Under the pieces are notes generated by a model. That model was not told the origin of the DNA. It was given only the letters and a program-made list of their open reading frames with translations, and did not search any database. A DNA stretch of 33,769 nucleotides from Pseudomonadota bacterium (GTDB taxonomy: Bacteria > Myxococcota > Myxococcia > Myxococcales > Anaeromyxobacteraceae): assembly GCA_023428085.1 (NCBI GenBank), contig JAEYZK010000032.1, positions 1 through 33,769 of the forward strand, in the 5' to 3' direction. A program made the position numbers and the translations under genes. This document shows, piece after piece, positions 8,051 through 18,484 of this stretch (position 1 is the stretch's first letter; each line of letters opens with the position of its first letter).

Positions 8051-8068
8051 GGCCCGGACGCCCGGGCC
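8051..8068. terminator. Possible bidirectional terminator hairpin
   Basis: GGCCCGG (8051-8057) and CCGGGCC (8062-8068) pair around a 4-base loop in the 24-base gap between two converging genes (epimerase and mtgA). No T tract, so weak. Confidence 0.3.
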
Positions 8069-8069
8069 C

Positions 8070-8918
8070 TCACCCCGGCTCCGCCGGCGCCTCGGCCACC
8101 GCCTCCGGCTCCTCCTCGGGCGGCGGCTCCTCCTCGTCCGACTCGGGGCGGGGGCCGGCGAGGATGCGCTCCAGCTCCGCGCTCGCGCGCTGGTGCTCCG
8201 CGGCGTCGATCCGGCCGGCCTGGAGCATCCGGTCGAGCAGCCGGCGCGCGCGGCGCTGGAGCCAGGTCGAAGGGGCGCGCAGATCGGCCTTGCGCGGCGC
8301 CGGGAGCATCGACGCCAGGACCACGCCCTGCGCGACCGAGAGCGCGGAGGCGCCGACGCCGAACCGGGCGCGGGCGCCCGCCTCGAAGCCGAAGACGCCG
8401 TCGCCCAGCTCCACGACGTTGAAGTAGAGCGCGAGGATGCGCCCCTTCGAGAGCGCGCGCTCGAGCTTCCACGCGAGCACCGCCTCCTTCGCCTTGCGCC
8501 AGAGGCTCCGCTCGGTGCCGAGCCACAGGTTCTTCGCGAGCTGCTGGGTGATGGTCGAGCCGCCGCGCGCCAGGCGGCCGCGGGCGAGGTCGTGCTCCGC
8601 CGCGGCGCGGGTCGCGTCCCAGTCGATCCCCTCGTGCCCGAAGAAGCGCGCGTCCTCGGAGAGGATCACCGCGTCCCGCACGTGCCGGGGGATCTGCTCC
8701 AGGCTCACCCAGCTCCGCTGGACGTGCAGCGCGCGCTTCTTCGCGCGCGCCTCCGCGCGGCGCTGCTCGATGAGCGCGGTCGTCCTCGGCGCCTTGCGGG
8801 CGAGCGGGGCGGGATCCGGGAGGACGACCCAGAGCGCGGCGAGGCCGCCGGCCGCGAGGGCGAGGGCGACGCCGGCGGCGAGCGCGGCGCGCCGGAGTGG
8901 GGAGCTCCGCCGCTTCAT
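8070..8918 (-). CDS. mtgA: Monofunctional biosynthetic peptidoglycan transglycosylase
   Basis: A GT51-family glycosyltransferase that polymerises lipid II into glycan strands. A positively charged start and a single membrane anchor (about residues 11-33) are followed by the catalytic domain: Glu88 in SEDARFFGHEG is the expected catalytic base, and GGSTITQQLAKNL (119-131), RKAKEAVLAWKLE and LYFNVVELGDG are the later family motifs. There is no transpeptidase domain, so it is the monofunctional form. The final 25 residues are an unusual Glu/Pro-rich tail. I chose the ATG at 8918 because the anchor begins there; a longer frame to 9170 would cross the sod promoter. No clear ribosome-binding site is seen. 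Confidence 0.93.
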   Translation of the reverse strand: MKRRSSPLRRAALAAGVALALAAGGLAALWVVLPDPAPLARKAPRTTALIEQRRAEARAKKRALHVQRSWVSLEQIPRHVRDAVILSEDARFFGHEGIDWDATRAAAEHDLARGRLARGGSTITQQLAKNLWLGTERSLWRKAKEAVLAWKLERALSKGRILALYFNVVELGDGVFGFEAGARARFGVGASALSVAQGVVLASMLPAPRKADLRAPSTWLQRRARRLLDRMLQAGRIDAAEHQRASAELERILAGPRPESDEEEPPPEEEPEAVAEAPAEPG

Positions 8919-9017
8919 GGCGAGACCATAGCAGGGCCACCGCCCCCGCTCTCGCGCCGGTGCCCTGAGGCCTGTTGCCCGCGGCCGGATGCCCGCAGCG
9001 GGGCCCCCTCGTGCATC

Positions 9018-9046
9018 TTGACACCCCCCGGGTGCGGCCCTAACTC
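9018..9046 (+). promoter_or_regulatory. Putative sigma70 promoter of the superoxide dismutase gene
   Basis: TTGACA (9018-9023), 17-base spacer, TAACTC (9041-9046), 54 bases before the ATG. The 181-base gap 8919-9099 is divergent, so a leftward mtgA promoter should also lie there but I could not identify one. Confidence 0.6.
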
Positions 9047-9099
9047 GGGTCGCACACCAACCGACCACGAGGGCCGCGAGGCCCCGACGGAGGGCAAAG

Positions 9100-9705
9100 A
9101 TGGCCGACCCGAAGAAATACTCCCCCCGCGACTTCTCGAAGGTCCGCGGCCTCACCGGGATCTCCGACAAGCAGCTCGAGGAGCACCTGAAGCTCTACGA
9201 GGGGTACGTGAAGCGCACGAACGCGCTCACCGAGAAGCTCTTCGCGCTCGCGAGCGAGGGCAAGGCCGCGGGGGCCGATCCGGTGTACGCCGAGCTCACG
9301 CGGCGGCTCGGGTTCGAGTATTCGGGCATGGTGAACCACGAGTACTACTTCGACAACCTCACCGCGGGCGCGCAGGCGGAGCCGCCGGCGGGCGGGAAGC
9401 TCCGCAAGGCGATCGAGGCGTCGTTCGGGAAGTACGACACCTGGCTCGCCGACTTCCGCGCCATCGCGACGATGCCGGGCATCGGCTGGGCGATGCTGTT
9501 CCAGGACCCGAGCACCGGCTGGCTGTCGAACCACTGGATCTCGCTGCACCAGGACAACGTCCCCGTCGGCTTCAAGCCGATCCTCGTGATGGACGGCTGG
9601 GAGCACGCGTTCATGCGCGACTACCAGGCGACGGAGCGCGCCAAGTACCTGGACGCGTTCTTCAAGAACGTGAACTGGGAGGCGGCGGAGAAGCGCGTCG
9701 GCTAG
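9100..9705 (+). CDS. Superoxide dismutase, Fe/Mn family
   Basis: A 201-residue cytoplasmic Fe/Mn superoxide dismutase converting superoxide to H2O2 and O2. The four metal ligands can be placed as His29 (EEHLKLYEGYV), His80 (GMVNHEYYF), Asp165 and His169 (MDGWEHAF). The first-helix motif is the shorter 'H-x-L-Y-x-G-Y-V' form I recall from deltaproteobacterial enzymes rather than the HH-x2-HH-x2-YV form of E. coli, so Fe versus Mn use should not be read from sequence. It has its own promoter and terminator and appears monocistronic. ATG at 9100 follows a GGAGGGCAAAG ribosome-binding site. Confidence 0.94.
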   Translation: MADPKKYSPRDFSKVRGLTGISDKQLEEHLKLYEGYVKRTNALTEKLFALASEGKAAGADPVYAELTRRLGFEYSGMVNHEYYFDNLTAGAQAEPPAGGKLRKAIEASFGKYDTWLADFRAIATMPGIGWAMLFQDPSTGWLSNHWISLHQDNVPVGFKPILVMDGWEHAFMRDYQATERAKYLDAFFKNVNWEAAEKRVG

Positions 9706-9733
9706 CGTTCACGCCCGCGTCCTGGCAGCGAGA

Positions 9734-9767
9734 GGAGCCCGCCCGGGAGACCGGGGCGGGCTCCTTT
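9734..9767 (+). terminator. Intrinsic terminator after superoxide dismutase
   Basis: A perfect 11-bp stem (9734-9744 with 9754-9764, nine-base loop) is followed by TTTCCTT. It ends the dismutase transcript 28 bases past the stop. Confidence 0.85.
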
Positions 9768-9799
9768 CCTTCCGGGAGGGCTCGTGGCATCTCCCTGCC

Positions 9800-10933
9800 G
9801 TGCCCCGCCCGCTCGTCCCCTCCGCCCGCCGCGCCGCGCTCCGGCGCCGGCTGCTCGCGTGGTGGGACGCGGGCCACCGCGCCCTGCCCTGGCGCTTCCC
9901 GCAGCACGCCGCCGATCCGTACCGCGTCTGGCTCTCGGAGGTGATGCTCCAGCAGACGCGCGTCGCCGTGGTGCGCCCGTACTACGAGCGGTTCGTCGCC
10001 GCGTGGCCCTCGCTCGAGCGCCTCGCCGCGGCGCGCGACGAGGACGTCCTCGCCGCCTGGAGCGGCCTCGGCTACTACGCGCGGTGCCGGAACCTGCTCG
10101 CCGCCGCGCGCACCGCCCTCGCGCGCCACGGCGGGCTCCCCGCGTCGCTCGCCGGCCTCCGCGCGCTGCCGGGCTTCGGGCCGTACACCGCCGGCGCCGT
10201 CGCCTCGATCGCGTTCGCGATCCCCGCGGCCGCTGTGGACGGGAACGTCGGCCGCGTGCTCGCGCGGCTGTTCGCGGTGCGCGGGGATCCGGCGGGCGCG
10301 GAGCGCGAGCGGGTCTGGGGGATCGCGCGGGAGCTGGTGGGGGAGGGGGCGCGTGGGGGGAAGGGCGAGCCGGGGTCGGGCGCGGGCTCGGGGGCACGCC
10401 CCGGAGACTGGAACCAGGCGCTCATCGAGCTGGGCGCGACCGTGTGCGGGCCGGCGCCGGCGTGCGGGCGGTGCCCGGTCGAGCGCCTCTGCGCGGCGCG
10501 CGCGGCCGGGCTGGAGGGCGAGATCCCTGTGAAGCGGCGGCGCCCCGCCGTGCGGGCGATGCAGCTCGCCTGCGCGGTGATCGAGCGGGAGGGCAGGGTC
10601 CTCCTCTGCCGGCGCCCTGCGGGCGTGCTCTTCGCGGGGCTGCTCGGCTTCCCCGCCGCGGAGGTCCGGCCCGGGGTCTCGCCGCGGCAGGCGCTCGCGC
10701 GGGCGCTTCGCGCCGCGGGCGTCCCGGCCCGCGCCGGCGACGAGCTCGGGGCGGTCGACCGGAAGCTCACGCACCGCGATCTCCGGCTCGTGGCCGTCGC
10801 CTTCCACCCCACCGGGCCCGATCGGACGGGGAGCGGCGCGGCGTGGGTGCCGTGGGACGAGCTCGAGCGCGCAGGCATGCCGGCCGCGATGAAGGCGCTT
10901 CTGCCGCTCGCGTTCTCGCGCAGGGTGGTGTAA
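9800..10933 (+). CDS. mutY: A/G-specific adenine glycosylase
   Basis: A DNA repair glycosylase that removes adenine paired with 8-oxoguanine. Motifs in order: Glu47 in SEVMLQQT (catalytic), GLGYYARCRNL, the helix-hairpin-helix LPGFGPYTAGAV, and Asp147 in VDGNVGRV. Four cluster cysteines follow, Cys216, Cys222, Cys225 and Cys231, and then a C-terminal NUDIX-like domain that recognises 8-oxoG. The cysteine spacing is x5-x2-x5 rather than the usual x6-x2-x5. A Gly/Ser/Arg-rich insert of about 20 residues lies before the cluster domain. Length is 377. The GTG start is the first in frame before the RRRLLAWW helix; no strong Shine-Dalgarno is seen. Confidence 0.95.
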   Translation: MPRPLVPSARRAALRRRLLAWWDAGHRALPWRFPQHAADPYRVWLSEVMLQQTRVAVVRPYYERFVAAWPSLERLAAARDEDVLAAWSGLGYYARCRNLLAAARTALARHGGLPASLAGLRALPGFGPYTAGAVASIAFAIPAAAVDGNVGRVLARLFAVRGDPAGAERERVWGIARELVGEGARGGKGEPGSGAGSGARPGDWNQALIELGATVCGPAPACGRCPVERLCAARAAGLEGEIPVKRRRPAVRAMQLACAVIEREGRVLLCRRPAGVLFAGLLGFPAAEVRPGVSPRQALARALRAAGVPARAGDELGAVDRKLTHRDLRLVAVAFHPTGPDRTGSGAAWVPWDELERAGMPAAMKALLPLAFSRRVV

Positions 10934-10979
10934 GAACTGCCCCGCTCGTGGCCGGCAGGGTGGGTCCAAGGCGCCGGCG

Positions 10980-11000
10980 TTCGACGGGCTCAGGGTGAAA
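10980..11000. repeat. Dispersed repeat element, copy 1 (TTCGAC..GCTCAGG type)
   Basis: TTCGACGGGCTCAGG followed by GTGAA matches the widespread small dispersed element whose usual form is TTCGACAAGCTCAGG. It lies between mutY and the rpsL promoter. A second copy is at 29469-29488. Recognised from memory of many genomes; function unknown. Confidence 0.6.
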
Positions 11001-11011
11001 TCAAGACGGCC

Positions 11012-11039
11012 TTGACACGCGAGGGTCGAAACGTATAAT
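11012..11039 (+). promoter_or_regulatory. Strong sigma70 promoter of the rpsL operon
   Basis: Perfect TTGACA (11012-11017) and perfect TATAAT (11034-11039) with a 16-base spacer; the best promoter match in the window. Transcription should start near 11046 and read a leader of about 85 bases before rpsL. Confidence 0.9.
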
Positions 11040-11068
11040 TCGCCGCCCTCAAGACGGGATTCTTCATG

Positions 11069-11101
11069 AACGCCCCCCGTGCCGCACCGAAGGGGCGTTT
11101 T
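11069..11101 (+). terminator. Terminator-like hairpin in the rpsL leader
   Basis: AACGCCCC (11069-11076) pairs with GGGGCGTT (11092-11099) around a 15-base loop and runs into TTTT (11098-11101), 30 bases before the rpsL start. Its position between promoter and first gene suggests an attenuator rather than an end-of-operon terminator. Confidence 0.6.
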
Positions 11102-11130
11102 CGTTGGGAAAAGAGAAGAGCTCGCACACG

Positions 11131-11502
11131 ATGCCGACGATCAGCCAGCTGGTGCGCCAAGGGCGCGAAAAGCTCGAGGTGAAGAAGAAGGCGCCCGCCC
11201 TGCGGGAGTCGCCGCAGAAGCGCGGCGTCTGCACGCGCGTGTACACGACCACGCCGAAGAAGCCGAACTCGGCGCTCCGGAAGGTCGCCCGCGTCCGTCT
11301 CACCAACGGCTTCGAGGTGACGAGCTACATCCCGGGGGTGGGGCACAACCTGCAGGAGCACTCGGTGGTGCTCATCCGCGGGGGCCGCGTGAAGGACCTC
11401 CCGGGCGTCCGCTACCACATCATCCGCGGGACCCTCGACGCCGTCGGCGTCCAGGGCCGCAAGCAGGGCCGCTCGAAGTACGGCGCGAAGCGCCCGAGCT
11501 AG
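11131..11502 (+). CDS. rpsL: 30S ribosomal protein S12
   Basis: S12 (123 residues) of the decoding centre. It shows the canonical QLVRQGR start, the TTTPKKPNSALRK loop and the GRVKDLPGVRYH loop. The Lys residues where streptomycin-resistance substitutions usually fall are the sensitive type. The ATG at 11131 matches the family N-terminus; an in-frame TTG 27 bases upstream would add nine foreign residues. First gene of the str group, 20 bases before rpsG. Confidence 0.98.
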   Translation: MPTISQLVRQGREKLEVKKKAPALRESPQKRGVCTRVYTTTPKKPNSALRKVARVRLTNGFEVTSYIPGVGHNLQEHSVVLIRGGRVKDLPGVRYHIIRGTLDAVGVQGRKQGRSKYGAKRPS

Positions 11503-11522
11503 CTCGATAAGGACACGGTTCG

Positions 11523-11993
11523 ATGCCTCGTCGTCGCGAAGTCGAGAAGCGGAAGATCCTCCCCGATCCGAAGTTCCAGGACCGCGTGGTGGCGAAGTTC
11601 GTCAACAACCTGATGCGCAAGGGCAAGAAGTCGACCGGCGAGAGGATCATCTACGGCGCCTTCGATCAGGTGGAGCAGAAGCTCAAGGACGATCCGCTCA
11701 AGATCTTCAAGAAGGCGCTCGACAACGTGAAGCCGGTGGTCGAGGTGAAGAGCCGCCGGGTCGGCGGCGCGACCTACCAGGTCCCGGTCGAGGTCCGGCA
11801 GGATCGGCGGACCGCGCTCGCGATGCGCTGGCTCATCGACTACTCGAAGGGCCGCGGCGAGAAGACGATGGAGGAGAAGCTGGCCGGCGAGATCATCGAC
11901 GCCGCCAACAACCGCGGCAACGCGGTGAAGAAGCGGGAAGACACGCACAAGATGGCCGACGCCAACAAGGCGTTCGCCCACTACCGCTGGTAA
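11523..11993 (+). CDS. rpsG: 30S ribosomal protein S7
   Basis: S7 (156 residues), the primary 16S rRNA 3'-domain binder that nucleates 30S head assembly. Family marks are PRRREVEKR at the start, KFVNNLMRKGKKS and the C-terminal HKMADANKAFAHYRW. Typical length. In E. coli S7 represses its own operon; whether that holds here is unknown. Followed by a 176-base gap with hairpins before fusA. Confidence 0.98.
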   Translation: MPRRREVEKRKILPDPKFQDRVVAKFVNNLMRKGKKSTGERIIYGAFDQVEQKLKDDPLKIFKKALDNVKPVVEVKSRRVGGATYQVPVEVRQDRRTALAMRWLIDYSKGRGEKTMEEKLAGEIIDAANNRGNAVKKREDTHKMADANKAFAHYRW

Positions 11994-12031
11994 GGGCGGC
12001 GGCGAGGGAAGAGGAGGAGCGAAGGAACAGC

Positions 12032-12071
12032 GGTCGGCTCTGCCGACCAGGGTCGAAGGAAGTCCGACCCT
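12032..12071 (+). promoter_or_regulatory. Tandem, mutually exclusive hairpins before fusA
   Basis: GGTCGGC (12032-12038) pairs with GCCGACC (12042-12048), and AGGGTCG (12049-12055) pairs with CGACCCT (12065-12071). Because the arms share GGTCG/CGACC cores, arm 1 could instead pair with arm 4, or arm 3 with arm 2. A TTGACA at 12079 follows, without a convincing -10. The remainder of 11994-12169 shows nothing further. Confidence 0.45.
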
Positions 12072-12169
12072 CCGCTCTTTGACAGCTTGGTCGTAGGTCG
12101 CGCGGGGCCGCTGGAGGCGGTCCGCCCGACCATCTGCACGGAAGCGTTACGAGTACCCGGAACGAAAAG

Positions 12170-14260
<2,091 letters not shown>

Positions 14261-14298
14261 ACCGCCGTACACGTTCGCTAGAAGAAGGGAGAAGTCCA

Positions 14299-15492
<1,194 letters not shown>

Positions 15493-15519
15493 GGGTTTCG
15501 ACTGCGGCGAACGGCGGGG

Positions 15520-15549
15520 CCCCCCTGCCCAAGAACCTGGGCAGGGGGG
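15520..15549 (+). terminator. Hairpin between tuf and rpsJ
   Basis: CCCCCCTGCCC (15520-15530) pairs perfectly with GGGCAGGGGGG (15539-15549), eight-base loop. The following TCTACG is a poor T tract, so it may be a partial terminator or processing site between the str and S10 groups. Confidence 0.5.
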
Positions 15550-15588
15550 TCTACGCGCTGCGCCGTGTGACGGAGAGAAGGCTTTCCG

Positions 15589-15894
<306 letters not shown>

Positions 15895-15931
15895 GCCTCG
15901 CGGCTGCTGCCGCGGCGGACAGGATGACACT

Positions 15932-16552
15932 ATGGCCAAGTTCGACGTCTTTGACCTCGAGAAGAAGAAGGTGGGCGAGATCGAGCTCGCCGACGCCGTC
16001 TTCGCCGGCGAGGTGAACGAGCACCTCTTCTACGAGGTGGTCAAGGCGAAGCTCGCCTCCGATCGCTCGGGCACCCACGCGGTGAAGAACCGGTCCCTCG
16101 TCTCCGGCGGCGGCAAGAAGCCGTGGCGGCAGAAGCACACCGGCCGCGCCCGGCAGGGCTCCACCCGCGCCTCGCAGTTCGTCGGGGGCGGCAAGGCGAT
16201 GGGGCCGAAGCCCCGCGACTACTCCTACGAGGTGCCGCGGAAGGTCCGGAAGGCGGCCCTCCGCGCCGCGCTCGCCCTCCGCAGCCAGGGCGGCAAGCTC
16301 GTGATCGTCCAGGAGTGGAAGCCGGCCGCGCCCAAGACCTCCGCGGCGCAGAAGGTGCTCGCGAAGCTGGGGGCCCGCAAGGCCCTGGTGGTCGACGAGG
16401 CCGCGAACCAGGCCCTCGCGAGGAGCGTCCGGAACCTCGACGGCTCCGACTTCCTCGGGCTCGAGGGGCTGAACGTCTACGACATCCTGAAGCACGACGC
16501 GCTCGTGCTCACCGCCAGCACCGCCAAGAAGCTGGAGGAGAAGCTCTCATGA
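15932..16552 (+). CDS. rplD: 50S ribosomal protein L4
   Basis: L4 (206 residues) lines the peptide exit tunnel and is the autogenous repressor of the S10 operon in enterobacteria. The tunnel loop KKPWRQKHTGRARQGSTRASQF is typical. The ATG at 15932 follows AGGATGAC. Its stop overlaps the rplW start (ATGA). The L3 gene that normally precedes it is absent here. Confidence 0.97.
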   Translation: MAKFDVFDLEKKKVGEIELADAVFAGEVNEHLFYEVVKAKLASDRSGTHAVKNRSLVSGGGKKPWRQKHTGRARQGSTRASQFVGGGKAMGPKPRDYSYEVPRKVRKAALRAALALRSQGGKLVIVQEWKPAAPKTSAAQKVLAKLGARKALVVDEAANQALARSVRNLDGSDFLGLEGLNVYDILKHDALVLTASTAKKLEEKLS

Positions 16553-16842
16553 ACCTCCCGGTCCAGGACGTGGTGAAGCGGCCGCTCATCACCGAGAAGG
16601 CCGAGCGGAACCGCGAGGCGGCCCGGCAGTTCGCCTTCGAGGTCCACCGCGAGGCCACCAAGATCCAGGTGAAGCAGGCGGTCGAGAAGCTGTTCAACGT
16701 GCACGTGCTCGCGGTTCGTACCGCCATCGCGCGCGGCAAGAACAAGCGGGTCGGCCGGAACGTCGGCCAGCGGCCCAACTGGAAGAAGGCGTTCGTGACG
16801 CTCCGGGAGGGCGAGACCATCGCCCTCTTCGAGGGCCAGTAG
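16549..16842 (+). CDS. rplW: 50S ribosomal protein L23
   Basis: L23 (97 residues) sits at the tunnel exit and docks trigger factor and SRP. Marks are DVVKRPLITEKAE, the VEKLFNVHVLAVRT helix-strand and the extended RVGRNVGQRPNWKKAFVTL loop. Start at ATG 16549, overlapping the rplD stop; this makes the usual short N-terminus. Confidence 0.97.
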   Translation: MNLPVQDVVKRPLITEKAERNREAARQFAFEVHREATKIQVKQAVEKLFNVHVLAVRTAIARGKNKRVGRNVGQRPNWKKAFVTLREGETIALFEGQ

Positions 16843-16858
16843 CGGACGGGAGAGCACC

Positions 16859-17707
16859 ATGGCCCTCAAGGAATACAAGCCCACGAGCTCGGCCCGCCGG
16901 CACATGTCGGTGTCGGACTTCGCCGAGATCACCAAGACGAAGCCGGAGAAGAAGCTCACCCGGCCGATGAAGAAGACGGGCGGGCGCAACGCGCACGGCC
17001 ACATCACGACCCGTCACATCGGCGGCGGCCACAAGCGCCGCTACCGCCTCGTCGACTGGCGCCGCGAGAAGGACGGCGTGCCGGCGAAGGTCGCGGCCAT
17101 CGAGTACGATCCGAACCGGACCGCGCGCCTCGCGCTGCTCCACTACGCCGACGGCGAGAAGCGGTACATCCTCGCCCCGGTCGGCGTGAGCGTCGGCGAC
17201 AAGCTGCTCTCCGGCGAGAACGTGGACATCCGGCCCGGCAACACGCTGCCCGTGAAGTCCATCCCCCTCGGCACCGTCATCCACGGCGTCGAGAGCCAGC
17301 CCGGCTCCGGCGCGAAGATGATCCGGACGGCGGGCTCCTTCGGCCAGCTCATGGCGAAGGAGGGCGCGTACGCCCAGATCCGCATGCCCTCCGGCGAGGT
17401 CCGGATGGTGCTGCAGGACTGCCGGGCCACCATCGGGCAGCTCGGGAACGTCGAGAGCTCCTCGGTCCGCGTGGGCAAGGCCGGCAAGAGCCGCTGGCTC
17501 GGCGTCCGCCCCACGGTCCGCGGCCTGGCGATGAACCCGGTCGATCACCCGCACGGCGGCGGCGAGGGCAAGTCGGGGCAGGGCAACCCGCACCCCGTCT
17601 CGCCCTGGGGGCAGAAGACCAAGGGCCTCAAGACCCGCAACAACCGCCGCACCGACAAGCTGATCGTCACGCGGCGCCGGCCCGGCGTGCGCAACACGCC
17701 GCAGTAG
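16859..17707 (+). CDS. rplB: 50S ribosomal protein L2
   Basis: L2 (282 residues) is needed for subunit association and peptidyl transfer. The GGRNAHGHITTRHIGGGHKRRYR segment and the C-terminal MNPVDHPHGGGEG motif with the conserved functional His are intact. Slightly longer than the E. coli protein (273) through the N-terminal region. Sixteen bases after rplW, with GGGAGAG before the ATG. Confidence 0.98.
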   Translation: MALKEYKPTSSARRHMSVSDFAEITKTKPEKKLTRPMKKTGGRNAHGHITTRHIGGGHKRRYRLVDWRREKDGVPAKVAAIEYDPNRTARLALLHYADGEKRYILAPVGVSVGDKLLSGENVDIRPGNTLPVKSIPLGTVIHGVESQPGSGAKMIRTAGSFGQLMAKEGAYAQIRMPSGEVRMVLQDCRATIGQLGNVESSSVRVGKAGKSRWLGVRPTVRGLAMNPVDHPHGGGEGKSGQGNPHPVSPWGQKTKGLKTRNNRRTDKLIVTRRRPGVRNTPQ

Positions 17708-17719
17708 CGGAGAGCCACC

Positions 17720-18019
17720 ATGGCGCGTTCAATCAAGAAGGGCCCGTTCGCCGACAAGCACCTCACCAAGAAGGTCGAGGACGCGAACAAGGGCAACAAG
17801 AAGCAGGTCATCAAGACCTGGTCGCGGCGGAGCACGGTGCTGCCCGACTTCGTGGGCCACACCTTCGCCGTGCACAACGGGCGGAAGTTCGTCCCGGTGT
17901 TCGTGACCGAGAACATGGTCGGGCACAAGCTGGGCGAGTTCGCGCCCACCCGCACCTTCCACGGCCACTCGGCCGAGAAGAAGGTCGCGGCGGCGCCGGC
18001 GTCGCCGGGCAAGAAGTAG
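17720..18019 (+). CDS. rpsS: 30S ribosomal protein S19
   Basis: S19 (99 residues) binds 16S rRNA in the head with S13. The start ARSIKKGPFADKHL and the motif HNGRKFVPVFVTENMVGHKLGEF are canonical. The last ten residues form a short Ala/Pro/Lys tail. Twelve bases after rplB. Confidence 0.98.
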   Translation: MARSIKKGPFADKHLTKKVEDANKGNKKQVIKTWSRRSTVLPDFVGHTFAVHNGRKFVPVFVTENMVGHKLGEFAPTRTFHGHSAEKKVAAAPASPGKK

Positions 18020-18032
18020 CGAGGAGCCGAAC

Positions 18033-18467
18033 ATGGCCGAGACCCAGACTGCCCCCAAGAAGAAGGTCCGCACCGCGCCCCCGGCGCGGCGGGCGAAGCC
18101 GAACCGCCCGGCCCCGCCGCCTCCGGGCCCGCACGCGTCGCTCAGCTACCTGCGCGTCACGCCGCGCAAGGTCCGCCTGGTGGCGGACGGCCTCCGCGGT
18201 ATGCCCGTGGGCGACGCGCTGGCGACGCTCAAGTACACGAGCGCCGCCGCGGCCAAGCCGCTCGCGAAGCTGCTCCGGTCGGCGGTCGCCAACGCCGAGC
18301 AGAAGGGCGGGCGGGTGGACGTCGACGCGCTCTTCGTGAAGACGCTCAACGTCGACCAGGGCCCGAAGATGCGCCGCTTCATGCCGCGCGCGCAGGGCCG
18401 CGCGTACCGCGTCGAGAAGAAGACCAGCCACGTCTACGTGGAGCTCGGGACCGCCGCCCGCGGCTGA
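18033..18467 (+). CDS. rplV: 50S ribosomal protein L22 with N-terminal extension
   Basis: L22 (144 residues), whose beta-hairpin lines the exit tunnel. The conserved core begins near residue 35 (ASLSYLRVTPRKVRLVADGLRG) and ends with the MRRFMPRAQGRAYRV hairpin and SHVYVEL. About 33 residues of Ala/Pro/Lys/Arg precede the core and are absent from most L22 (about 110 residues). The start at 18033 has GAGGAG upstream and fits the operon spacing, so the extension looks real. Confidence 0.96.
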   Translation: MAETQTAPKKKVRTAPPARRAKPNRPAPPPPGPHASLSYLRVTPRKVRLVADGLRGMPVGDALATLKYTSAAAAKPLAKLLRSAVANAEQKGGRVDVDALFVKTLNVDQGPKMRRFMPRAQGRAYRVEKKTSHVYVELGTAARG

Positions 18468-18484
18468 CCCTAGGGAGATTCGAA

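Noticed and set aside
11066..11130. ATG in the rpsL leader that could encode a leader peptide (MNAPRAAPKG...)
   Set aside because: It has no ribosome-binding site, does not stop before rpsL, and overlaps rpsL out of frame; no run of regulatory codons is seen.
12079..12108. TTGACA before fusA as a promoter
   Set aside because: No acceptable -10 at 15-19 bases; the only TA-containing hexamer (TAGGTC, 12094) is nine bases away.
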